DNA from: Chryseobacterium sediminis
Lineage (GTDB): Bacteria > Bacteroidota > Bacteroidia > Flavobacteriales > Weeksellaceae
Direction of reading: 5' to 3'
Length of the DNA stretch: 64,000 nucleotides
Assembly (NCBI RefSeq): GCF_008386505.1
Contig: NZ_VUNZ01000001.1
Coordinates: 496,001-560,000, forward strand
Each line of letters opens with the position of its first letter. Position 1 is the first letter of the stretch. Both the position numbers and the translations under genes were made by a program. The notes below the pieces were generated by a model, which saw only the letters and a program-made list of their open reading frames with translations, was not told the origin of the DNA and did no database searches. Positions 50,026 to 58,289 of this stretch are shown here, piece by piece.

Positions 50026-51483
50026 TTATTGATATCTCTGATGTTCTTTACTTTTTGTAAACCTTTTAGTGATAGGTTTGAATAATGCTTTGTATTTTTC
50101 AGCATCAAATAACTGTGAATCTGTAAGGGCTTTATAGGTCATCCATACTCCAAAAGGAAGAAGAATCAGGTTGGGAAGCCAGGCCGCAAGATAAGGATTC
50201 ATTTTACCGCTCCATGACATGTTTTCTACCCCAACATTCATTACATAAAAGATAATGAAAATTACAATAGCAATGATTACAGGAAGCCCCATTCCCCCTT
50301 TTCTGATGATGGAACCTAAACTTGCTCCAATCAGGAAGAAGATAATACAGGTCACGGAATACGCTACAATCCTCTGCTGATAAATGACAACCTTGCTGAA
50401 ATATTTTATATTAGAACTGTATTCATTTTTTTTAGACTCCAGTGAAGACTTCAGATTATCCAGTCTATTATAAGAGTTGTAAATGATGTCCAGTTTTTTG
50501 TCGCCTTTTACCGTATCCAGTTTGATCTGTACTTTTGGAGCTACTTTATGCTTGTTGCCCTTATCCATATAAGTGATAACGGAATTCGTCTGATTAAGAA
50601 CCTCGGAGCCGATATTATCAAAGAACTGCTTATTATCTTTTTTGCTTTTGTTAATTGTTCCGTCAAGCTGATTGTAAGTCTGGAAACGGTAGTCATCCGT
50701 AATCTGCTCTTTTTCGATGGCTTTATTAATGATTTCACTGATGTCAAAGTGGGAAACCAGTGTGTCAAATTTAATGGCCTGATCGGGCTGTTTCTGCCTT
50801 ACATTGTCTCCTTTTCCGGCAAAGGCATCTTCAAATACATATCCGTTATACAGTACAAGCTTCAGAAAATTCTTATTAGCAGCCGGAACAAATTTTCCTT
50901 TTTCTGCTACAACAGATTGTTGATTTTCGTAAGCATTGGCTTTTTTATGTACAAAAACCCCTTCAATATTTTCCCCGTTTTCCCCGTATATTTTGTCAAA
51001 CTTTACCATATAACCGGGAATCTGATCAATAAACTGGCCTGGAGTAAAGTTGATTGCCGGTTTTGTCTGGGCAATATTGAAAAGCATATTCTTGGCTTTT
51101 TTCTGAAAATCCGGGATAATATTATTGGAGAAGAAAAACAGCATAATGGCAAGCGCTGTTGAAATTCCGAGCAAAGGAGTCATTACCCTGGTCAAAGGAA
51201 TTCCTGCTGCTTTCATTGCTGCAAGCTCATAGCGTTCCCCAAATTCCCCGAATGACATAATGCTCGCAAGGAGAATGGTAAGCGGCAACACCATACTGAT
51301 GACGTTTACCCCAAGATAAAAAAGAAGTTTGAGGATCTGCCAGTAGCTTAATCCTTTTCCCATAAACTGTCCTAACTGAACCCAGATAATGTTTACAATA
51401 AAAATGAAAAACAATACGCTGAATATAAAGAAAAACGGTCCAAAGAAGGTTTTTATGATATATCGGTCTAGTATTTTTAACAT
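50026..51483 (-). CDS. LptF/LptG-family permease
   Basis: 485 residues. The N-terminus LKILDRYIIKTFFGPFFFIF is typical of YjgP/YjgQ proteins. Three helices precede a large periplasmic domain (about 130-375), and three more helices end the protein. FGEFGERYELAAMKAAGIPL is the coupling helix that contacts LptB. It extracts lipopolysaccharide from the inner membrane. LolA and FtsK genes lie upstream on the same strand, but a terminator separates LolA from it. Whether it is F or G cannot be told. Confidence 0.92.
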   Translation of the reverse strand: MLKILDRYIIKTFFGPFFFIFSVLFFIFIVNIIWVQLGQFMGKGLSYWQILKLLFYLGVNVISMVLPLTILLASIMSFGEFGERYELAAMKAAGIPLTRVMTPLLGISTALAIMLFFFSNNIIPDFQKKAKNMLFNIAQTKPAINFTPGQFIDQIPGYMVKFDKIYGENGENIEGVFVHKKANAYENQQSVVAEKGKFVPAANKNFLKLVLYNGYVFEDAFAGKGDNVRQKQPDQAIKFDTLVSHFDISEIINKAIEKEQITDDYRFQTYNQLDGTINKSKKDNKQFFDNIGSEVLNQTNSVITYMDKGNKHKVAPKVQIKLDTVKGDKKLDIIYNSYNRLDNLKSSLESKKNEYSSNIKYFSKVVIYQQRIVAYSVTCIIFFLIGASLGSIIRKGGMGLPVIIAIVIFIIFYVMNVGVENMSWSGKMNPYLAAWLPNLILLPFGVWMTYKALTDSQLFDAEKYKALFKPITKRFTKSKEHQRYQ

Positions 51484-51497
51484 GCGCCAAAATTAAT

Positions 51498-51530
51498 CAA
51501 AAAGCCACAAAGTTTACTTGTGGCTTTTTA
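51498..51530 (-). terminator. terminator after lolA
   Basis: AAAAGCCACAA and TTGTGGCTTTT form an 11-bp stem with a 7-base loop and flanking A/T runs. Confidence 0.8.
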
Positions 51531-51593
51531 TATTTTGTTATTTTTTTAACTTAAAAAGTAAATTTGCTTATTTGCCAATTCACTTTCAGCTTT

Positions 51594-52241
51594 TTAAAGT
51601 TCTGTAATTACGTAATTTTTAAACTTATTTTTGTCAAAAACAAACATATTAGGATCCAATTGCTGATTTTCTTTGTATTCTTTTATCGCAATTACAGCCA
51701 CATCTTTGTTGTTTCCGTGTTGTTCCAGTTTTACCATTTGCTTTTTAGCAGAATCTACAAAAAGATATACGAATTGTATTCCATTTGCTTTTACCGGTGT
51801 TAGTTTAATAAAATCAGCATTCACACCATTTACCATCTTCTTACCGTTATAGGTTACATTGTAATCGTTTCTGTAAGTTGTAAGGTAATTGATAGGGGAG
51901 AACATGGTACCGCTTCCATTAGGCTTAGCGATTGTTACTTCCATATCATCTGCATTGATGTTGTAAATTTTGCTTCCGTCGAAGATCTGTTCTGTATCCA
52001 TGATCTTCAGTTTATATTTTTCTCCTGCAGCGTAATAAATACCTGGTTCGGTTTTCGTCACCTGCCCGTTAAGGCCGCTTCCAAAAGAAAATTTGAAGTA
52101 AGAATTCTTTTTAGAATTGTAGTTGGCTGTAATATCATCCAATATCTTTTTGGCCTTAGCATCAATCTTCTGAGCATTGGCCATACCTACTGCACCTACA
52201 ACAAAACTTCCTAATATAACTTTTGAAATAATATTTTTCAT
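51594..52241 (-). CDS. lolA: LolA-like outer membrane lipoprotein carrier
   Basis: 215 residues with a signal peptide (KVILGSFVVGAVGMANAQ). IDAKAKKILDDITANYNSKK, GEKYKLKIMDTEQIFDGSKI and YNINADDMEVTIAKPNGSG follow the LolA beta-half-barrel pattern. It shuttles lipoproteins across the periplasm. It starts 63 bases after ftsK, an order frequently seen in Bacteroidota, and ends at a terminator. Confidence 0.85.
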   Translation of the reverse strand: MKNIISKVILGSFVVGAVGMANAQKIDAKAKKILDDITANYNSKKNSYFKFSFGSGLNGQVTKTEPGIYYAAGEKYKLKIMDTEQIFDGSKIYNINADDMEVTIAKPNGSGTMFSPINYLTTYRNDYNVTYNGKKMVNGVNADFIKLTPVKANGIQFVYLFVDSAKKQMVKLEQHGNNKDVAVIAIKEYKENQQLDPNMFVFDKNKFKNYVITEL

Positions 52242-52304
52242 TTTTTTATTTAATAATCTTTAGACATTTTAATTTTTGAAAGGTTAAATCATTCAATTTT
52301 CCCC

Positions 52305-54875
52305 TTAACTACGCAGATCTTCCAAAAACTGTTCCAAAGAATGAAGATCGCTGATGATGACCTCTCTTGCTTTAGCTCCGTTAAAACCTCCTACAATACC
52401 GCTGGCTTCAAGCTGATCCATGATTCTTCCGGCTCTGTTGTAGCCCAGTTTCAATTGTCTCTGAAGCATTGATGTAGAACCTTGCTGGGTAGAAACGATA
52501 ATCCTTGCCGCTTCCTCAAATAAAGCATCTTTTTCGTTCGGATCAAAAGCACCTACTGTACTTGTAGAATCTTCAGAAACATATTCAGGAAGTAAGAATG
52601 CAGAAGCATATCCTTTCTGTTCCCCAATAAATTCTGCAAGTCTTTCCACCTCTGGAGTATCTACAAAAGCACACTGAAGTCTTAATATCTCATTTCCGTT
52701 GAAATAAAGCATATCTCCTTTACCAATCAGCTGATCTGCTCCCGGAGAATCTAGAATGGTTCTGGAGTCTACGCTGGAGATTACTCTGAAGGCAGCCCTT
52801 GCAGGGAAGTTGGCTTTAATCATCCCCGTAATTACATTTACAGACGGTCTCTGTGTTGCTACGATAAGGTGGATACCTACGGCTCTTGCAAGCTGTGCCA
52901 GTCTGGCAATTGGTAGTTCAACCTCTTTTCCTGCGGTCATGATCAAATCTGCAAACTCATCTACTACCAATACAATGTAAGGTAAGTAACGGTGACCGTT
53001 TTCAGGGTTTAATTTTCTTTCAGCGAATTTCTTATTGTATTCTTTTAAATTTTTACAGAAAGCATTTTTAAGAAGATCATATCGCGTGTCCATTTCAATA
53101 CAAAGAGAGTTCAGGGTATTGATTACTTTATTGGTATCGGTAATGATTGCTTCTTCTGCATCCGGCAGTTTTGCTAAATAATGTCTTTCAATTTTTGAGT
53201 ATAATGAAAGTTCTACTTTTTTAGGATCCACCATTACGAACTTCAGTTCACTTGGGTGTTTTTTGTAAAGAAGAGAAGTAAGGATTGCATTAATCCCTAC
53301 AGATTTACCCTGACCTGTTGCTCCGGCCATCAATAGGTGAGGCATCTTTGAAAGATCGGCCATGAAAATTTCATTAGAGATCGTTTTTCCGAAAACCACG
53401 GGAAGATCCATATCTGTATTCTGGAATTTCTGAGAAGCAATTACAGAACGCATAGAAACCATTGTAGGATTTTTTCTTGGTACTTCAATACCGATGGTTC
53501 CTTTTCCAGGCATTGGCGCAATAATTCTGATTCCTAAAGCGGAAAGATTCAATGCGATATCATCCTGCAGTTTTTTAATAGCAGCAACTCGGATTCCTGC
53601 TTCAGGTACAATTTCATATAATGTAACTGTAGGCCCAATTGTTGCTTTGATCTCTGCGATTCCTACGTTGAAGTTTTTCAGAAGTCCAACGATCTTATTT
53701 TTATTTTCTTCTAATTCTTCTTTATTGATGGAGATTTCTTCACTACCATAATCTTTCAGTAATTCTACAGGTGGCATTTGGAATTTAGCCAGATCCAGCT
53801 TGTGATCATACAAACCATGCTTTTCTATCAATTCCTGAGATTTTTTATCAGAATCATCCAGAATGTCAATTACAGGAGCTACTTCTACATTGAATTTAAT
53901 ATTCTCCTGTGCCGGTGCAGTGTTTCCTGCAGAAGATGGAGCAGAAGGTCTGATATCAAATGCTTCTTCCGGAGTAGAAACCGGAACAATCGGTTTTGTA
54001 GAAAGATTTAAGCTTACCGGCTGGGCAACCTCTCTCGGTTCTGCTTCAAACGAAGTATGGTTAGGAGTGGTAATGGTTTCTATATCGTTGGAAACCGGAA
54101 CTTCCGGAAATCCTTTCGGAATACTTACAGGTTCTGGTTCTTTTATTGTATTATTAGAAGTGCTATTGGTGACATCACTTACCGTAACGCGGGATGCAGC
54201 TGGTTCTTCAATTTCCTCAGTCTCTTCTTTCAATTCTTCATCTGCCTCAAAATCATCATTAGAATCAGGAATCATAGATTTTACTTTTCCAATAGTATTT
54301 TCATTGATCTTATCCAGTTTTGCTTTGATAGAACTTGGACGAAGATTAAATTCAAGAATAAAATATAAAAGGATACTCGCCGCCAAGACAGTCCATAGAC
54401 CTACTGTTCCGATAATAGAATTAAGGTAATCCATGATCTGATATCCATACACACCTCCTAAAACACCCTGTCCTTTAGTAAGTGCCCCCATAAAAATCGG
54501 AAGCCAGCAGATAAAAAACAAAGAGTGCCCGAAGGTTTTCCACGGTTTGAAAATTTTCTTCTTTAGAATCAGTGTACCGACTACAAGAAATAAAAATGCA
54601 ATGATGAATGAAGCAATACCAATACTTTCAAAAATGAAAATATTCCCCAGCCAATCACCAGCCTTGCCAAAGATATTGGAAGATTTTATACTCTTGTCCA
54701 GCATTGTTCCTGCCTGGCTTTGATCTGCTTTCCAGTTCATTAAATAAGAAATGAATGAGAATGCAAGAACAGCCGATAAAAGTATAAAAGTAAGCCCGGA
54801 AAAAATACGCGGCTTAGATAAGATTTTGCCTGTTTCAGGCGATTCAGTCTGTTTTTTTTGTGTCTTTTTGTCCAT
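52305..54875 (-). CDS. ftsK: DNA translocase FtsK/SpoIIIE
   Basis: 856 residues. Four to five membrane helices lie in the first 190 residues, followed by an acidic, Ser/Pro/Glu-rich linker (about 200-330). The motor domain has Walker A MAGATGQGKSVGINA at about 520-535 and Walker B YIVLVVDEFADLIMTAG. A C-terminal winged-helix gamma domain (LQRQLKLGYNRAGRIMDQLE) is present. It pumps chromosomal DNA during division and works with XerCD at dif. Likely co-transcribed with lolA. Confidence 0.97.
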   Translation of the reverse strand: MDKKTQKKQTESPETGKILSKPRIFSGLTFILLSAVLAFSFISYLMNWKADQSQAGTMLDKSIKSSNIFGKAGDWLGNIFIFESIGIASFIIAFLFLVVGTLILKKKIFKPWKTFGHSLFFICWLPIFMGALTKGQGVLGGVYGYQIMDYLNSIIGTVGLWTVLAASILLYFILEFNLRPSSIKAKLDKINENTIGKVKSMIPDSNDDFEADEELKEETEEIEEPAASRVTVSDVTNSTSNNTIKEPEPVSIPKGFPEVPVSNDIETITTPNHTSFEAEPREVAQPVSLNLSTKPIVPVSTPEEAFDIRPSAPSSAGNTAPAQENIKFNVEVAPVIDILDDSDKKSQELIEKHGLYDHKLDLAKFQMPPVELLKDYGSEEISINKEELEENKNKIVGLLKNFNVGIAEIKATIGPTVTLYEIVPEAGIRVAAIKKLQDDIALNLSALGIRIIAPMPGKGTIGIEVPRKNPTMVSMRSVIASQKFQNTDMDLPVVFGKTISNEIFMADLSKMPHLLMAGATGQGKSVGINAILTSLLYKKHPSELKFVMVDPKKVELSLYSKIERHYLAKLPDAEEAIITDTNKVINTLNSLCIEMDTRYDLLKNAFCKNLKEYNKKFAERKLNPENGHRYLPYIVLVVDEFADLIMTAGKEVELPIARLAQLARAVGIHLIVATQRPSVNVITGMIKANFPARAAFRVISSVDSRTILDSPGADQLIGKGDMLYFNGNEILRLQCAFVDTPEVERLAEFIGEQKGYASAFLLPEYVSEDSTSTVGAFDPNEKDALFEEAARIIVSTQQGSTSMLQRQLKLGYNRAGRIMDQLEASGIVGGFNGAKAREVIISDLHSLEQFLEDLRS

Positions 54876-55187
54876 AATATCAATGTCGCAAATTTAATGT
54901 TTTTTCAACACTAAAAGAATCTTTTTTCTCCAAAAAACATTTTGGAAATCCCGATTTTTACAACGATTATTTAAAATTTGATTAAAAAATATTGTTCGCA
55001 ATTATAAAATAAAAATAGGGCTATTTTTTTTGTTTATGCAAATCTGATGCTGTTAAATTATATTAACGAAATCATATTTGTTTTTCTTTAAAGAAGATAA
55101 TAAAATTTCTGATTTAAATATAGAGAAATGAAAAAAATAATAATATTAAAAATTATGATTGATATTATTTAAAATCAAGTGTGTTTT

Positions 55188-55203
55188 TTTGAACTAGTTC
55201 AAA
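55188..55203. promoter_or_regulatory. perfect palindrome, regulator site candidate
   Basis: TTTGAACTAGTTCAAA, 16 bp, centred about 33 bases upstream of the -7 element TAATTTTG at 55225-55232. An activator or repressor would overlap the -33 region. Confidence 0.55.
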
Positions 55204-55224
55204 GGTCAGGATGTAGAACCGTTA

Positions 55225-55232
55225 TAATTTTG
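55225..55232 (+). promoter_or_regulatory. -7 element TAATTTTG of the isochorismatase gene
   Basis: Perfect TANNTTTG 18 bases before the ATG at 55251. No -33 TTG at usual spacing, which fits a regulated promoter using the palindrome upstream. Confidence 0.5.
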
Positions 55233-55250
55233 TCTCATAAAATTTCACTT

Positions 55251-55889
55251 ATGAAAAACAAATTCAAAACTATTCTGACTTTAGGACTGATATTTATTTC
55301 ACTGATTACAATAAACGCACAAAAACAAAAAATGGAAAACACGGCATTATTAATTATCGATGTACAAAATGATTATTTCCCCGGAGGAAAAATGACACTG
55401 GAAAGGGCTGAGCAGGCTGGAGAAAATACCAGGAAGATTTTAGAGTATTTCAGAAAAAATAATCTGACCATCATTCATATCAAGCATGTTTCTACAAATG
55501 AAGGAGCTACTTTTTTTCTTGCGGATACAGATGGAGCCAAGATCAATCAGTTGGTTTTACCTAAAGAAGATGAAAAAATAATTACCAAGCATTTTCCAAA
55601 CAGCTTTAGGGAAACGGATCTCATGGATTATCTTCAGTCAAATAAAATCAAAAATCTGGTAATTACAGGAATGATGACGGACGTTTGTGTAGAGGCAACT
55701 ACGAGGGCTGCTTTCGACTTCGGATTTAGCAATACCATTATTGGAGATGCTACAGCAACCAGAAACCGTGAACTGAATGGGGAAGTGGTGAAGGCCGCAG
55801 AAGTCCAAAGGTCTTTTTTAGCAGGAATTTCTGCTCTTGGAAGTCTTTATGCCCGCGTAATAAATACCAATGAATTTTTAAGTAAATAG
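55251..55889 (+). CDS. isochorismatase-family cysteine hydrolase, exported form
   Basis: 212 residues from the ATG at 55251. The first 27 residues (MKNKFKTILTLGLIFISLIT and on to INAQ) look like a signal peptide; an internal Met at 55332 would give the usual cytoplasmic form MENTALLIIDVQNDYFPGG. The triad is visible: Asp in IIDVQND, Lys in IIHIKHVS and Cys in GMMTDVCVEATTRAAF. The family hydrolyses amides or isochorismate. A Crp-type regulator gene follows 304 bases downstream. Confidence 0.85.
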   Translation: MKNKFKTILTLGLIFISLITINAQKQKMENTALLIIDVQNDYFPGGKMTLERAEQAGENTRKILEYFRKNNLTIIHIKHVSTNEGATFFLADTDGAKINQLVLPKEDEKIITKHFPNSFRETDLMDYLQSNKIKNLVITGMMTDVCVEATTRAAFDFGFSNTIIGDATATRNRELNGEVVKAAEVQRSFLAGISALGSLYARVINTNEFLSK

Positions 55890-55914
55890 GCTTAAAAGTT
55901 AGTATGTTTTGTAT

Positions 55915-56080
55915 ACGCAAGGGCACAAAATGATATTTAAAATTATGTTATAAGGCGCAAGGATTTTATCTCCGATAAAATTTAATAGGTTCACTTTGCT
56001 GAAAATCTCATATTGAGCGAAGCCGAAATATTCTTGTGCCTTAAAACAGCATGATTATAAAATTCTTTGCGCCTTTGCGT
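55915..56080. repeat. intergenic inverted-repeat element, 166 bp
   Basis: Outer arms ACGCAAGGGCACAAA and the complement of TTTGCGCCTTTGCGT match in 13 of 15 positions; an inner pair AAGGCGCAAGGA / TTCTTGTGCCTT lies at 55962 and about 56030. No ORF. The motifs match those of the 61630 element. Confidence 0.55.
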
Positions 56081-56193
56081 TTACCCAACAAAAAATTGAA
56101 GTTCCACTGCTTAGAAACAAAAATAACTTAACATAACTTAACTCCATAAAGGTGTCAATAATTTTGATACCTTTATTTTGCTTAAATAAAACA

Positions 56194-56775
56194 ATGTCCG
56201 ATTTACTTCTTAAAAATATCAGTCAATATATGCATCTTTCCCAAGAGGATTTCAATCAGTTTGTAAAACCATTTGAATACAGGAAGTTTAAAAAGAAAGA
56301 AGTAGTTCTCAAGGAAGGAGAGTACTGCTTATTTGAAGGATTTGTTCTGAATGGATGTTTTAAAATCTATTACCTGAATGAAACCGGGTTTGAACAGACC
56401 TTATATTTCGCGGTAGAAGAATGGTGGATCACAGATATCGATAGTCTGATCAATAATGTTCCTAGCATTCTGAATATTGAAGCCCTTGAAGACAGCGAAG
56501 TATTAGTGATTTCCAAAAAAGACAAAGAGCATTTGTATGAGACTTTGCCTCAGATAGAAAAGCTTTTCAGGATCATGAACCAGAAGTCTTCAGTAGCATT
56601 GCAGAGAAGAATACTTTCATTAACGGGTAAAACGGCAGATAAACGCTATCTTGAATTTCTTGAGAAGTATCCCGGATTAGAACAGAGACTGACCCAGCAG
56701 CAGGTTGCTTCATATTTGGGAATTACCCATGAATTTTTAAGTAAAATCAGGAGAAAGCTATCATTGAAAAAATAG
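56194..56775 (+). CDS. Crp/Fnr-family transcriptional regulator
   Basis: 193 residues from the ATG at 56194; the frame to 56152 adds residues not seen in the family. A cyclic-nucleotide-binding-like barrel spans about 20-115 (KKKEVVLKEGEYCLFEGFVL, the E-G-E pattern without the cAMP-binding Arg-Ser pair). The C-terminal helix-turn-helix is RLTQQQVASYLGITHEFLSKIRRKL. No Cys cluster for Fe-S, so not a classical Fnr. Such regulators often control the gene next to them, here the isochorismatase-family gene with the palindrome at 55188 (inference). Confidence 0.88.
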   Translation: MSDLLLKNISQYMHLSQEDFNQFVKPFEYRKFKKKEVVLKEGEYCLFEGFVLNGCFKIYYLNETGFEQTLYFAVEEWWITDIDSLINNVPSILNIEALEDSEVLVISKKDKEHLYETLPQIEKLFRIMNQKSSVALQRRILSLTGKTADKRYLEFLEKYPGLEQRLTQQQVASYLGITHEFLSKIRRKLSLKK

Positions 56776-56862
56776 GTATATTGCTGCCGATTTCTATGTC
56801 ATATCGAAGGACTGTGGTCAATATGACAAAAAATCTTATTAATAGCCAATTGAACTTTTTAA

Positions 56863-58035
56863 ATGGAATTTTTTGAAATACCTGGAATCTTTATTGTATT
56901 CTTTTTTATATTAATCAGACCTTTAACGGTTTTTATTCATGAAATGGGACATGCTATTACAGGATGGCTTGTAACCAGAAAGAAAGTACATGTTTTTATA
57001 GGGTCTTATGGAAGTAAAGATGACAGCTTTACCATTCATTTAAAGGATTTCTCCTTTTATATATTTAAGAATCCTCTTAAATGGGGAAGAGGATTGTGTA
57101 ATACTGAAAGAAAAAGATTTTCTGTCAATAAACATATTTTATATGTATTTGGGGGGCCGGCTGCCTCTTTGTTAATAGCTGTAATGTCTTATTTTATTAT
57201 TTCAAATACTGAGTTTCTGACTACGTTTTTCGTCTTCTTAATGATTTCTTCAGTAATTGATTTCTTGATGAATATTTTTCCAAGTCAAAAAACTTTTTAC
57301 CTGAGTGACGGAAGAGCAATCTCAAATGATGGAAGGACGATTTTAAATCTTATTCAACAGAAAAAGCTGCCAAAAGAATACACGGAGGGGATGTATGTAT
57401 TTTATGAAAAGAAATTTTCAGAAGCAGCATCGATTTTTGAAAATGTATTGCAGAAATCAGAAGAGCCCAATATTTACAGAATGGCAATAGCATCTCATAT
57501 TAACAATAAAAATTATGAAAGGGCAAAAGAATTAGGTGTCAAATTCAAAGAAAAGCATGTGATGAATTCAGATGACCTGATCAATTTTGCATTGACTTTT
57601 ACCCAAACAGGAGCGTTGGTTGAATCTTTGGTGTATTATGATGAAGCATTAAAAATGAATTCAAATCATAAATTTGCCCTCAACAATAAAGGTTATACTT
57701 TAATTCTGCTTGAAAAATATGAAGAGGCTATATTGTTATTAAGCAAAGCACTCTCAATCGATAAAAAGTTTTCTTATTCTTATAATAATCGTGGGCTTGC
57801 AAAAATTAATTTGGGTTTGTATGAAGAAGGGCTTACAGACATAGAATATTCATTAAAACTTGATTCTCAAAATGCTGATGCATACAAAAATTTAGGAATT
57901 TATCATATGAAAAAGACGGAGTATCAAAAGGCATTGGGTTTGTTTTTAAAAGCTAAAAAAATGGATGAATCACTTAATATGATTGATGAATTGATATTGG
58001 AATTAGACTTAAAAATGGAAAAAGTAATAAGTTGA
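56863..58035 (+). CDS. M50-type metallopeptidase fused to TPR repeats
   Basis: 390 residues. The membrane part (about 1-165) contains HEMGH (in TVFIHEMGHAITGW) and VFGGPAASLLIA, and DFLMNIFPSQKTFYLSDGR, in the place of the NPDG-type third-ligand region of site-2 proteases. Residues about 175-380 form TPR-like helical pairs: EGMYVFYEKKFSEAASIFEN, FALNNKGYTLILLEKYEEAI, SYSYNNRGLAKINLGLYEEG and AYKNLGIYHMKKTEYQKALG. A membrane-embedded protease with its own substrate or partner scaffold is suggested. Function unknown; monocistronic. Confidence 0.75.
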   Translation: MEFFEIPGIFIVFFFILIRPLTVFIHEMGHAITGWLVTRKKVHVFIGSYGSKDDSFTIHLKDFSFYIFKNPLKWGRGLCNTERKRFSVNKHILYVFGGPAASLLIAVMSYFIISNTEFLTTFFVFLMISSVIDFLMNIFPSQKTFYLSDGRAISNDGRTILNLIQQKKLPKEYTEGMYVFYEKKFSEAASIFENVLQKSEEPNIYRMAIASHINNKNYERAKELGVKFKEKHVMNSDDLINFALTFTQTGALVESLVYYDEALKMNSNHKFALNNKGYTLILLEKYEEAILLLSKALSIDKKFSYSYNNRGLAKINLGLYEEGLTDIEYSLKLDSQNADAYKNLGIYHMKKTEYQKALGLFLKAKKMDESLNMIDELILELDLKMEKVIS

Positions 58036-58289
58036 GAGATTTAATTTGTTTAATATCAGTGTTTTCTCATTGAAAAGAGAAGGTGAAGAATAGAGAATCT
58101 CAATCACTCAGATAGGTATTATAAATCTGTATTTTTTCGATTTTAAAAATTGAATTTTCCCTAATGTTTTTCGGCTTATTAAGAATGTTTCAAAATAAGC
58201 AAAACAGAGGCCAAAGTGATAAAAAACAGCTTTTTTTAAGCTCTTTGTGGTTTATCATGCTTATTTTTGCATGTCAAGTACAATAAATC
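58036..58289. other. intergenic region before ccs gene
   Basis: 254 AT-rich bases. AGCTTTTTTTAAGCT at about 58217-58241 could form a weak hairpin; no clear promoter or terminator otherwise. Confidence 0.3.

Larger units (their letters stand above)
54876..55250. other. divergent intergenic region ftsK / isochorismatase
   Basis: 375 AT-rich bases. Only the perfect palindrome at 55188 and the -7 element at 55225 stand out; the ftsK-proximal 300 bases show nothing specific. Confidence 0.45.

Noticed and set aside
53863..54429. 188-codon frame antisense to ftsK
   Set aside because: It mirrors the Ser/Glu-rich linker of ftsK, has no promoter, and its Ser/Thr/Gly-rich composition is that expected from reading the opposite strand.
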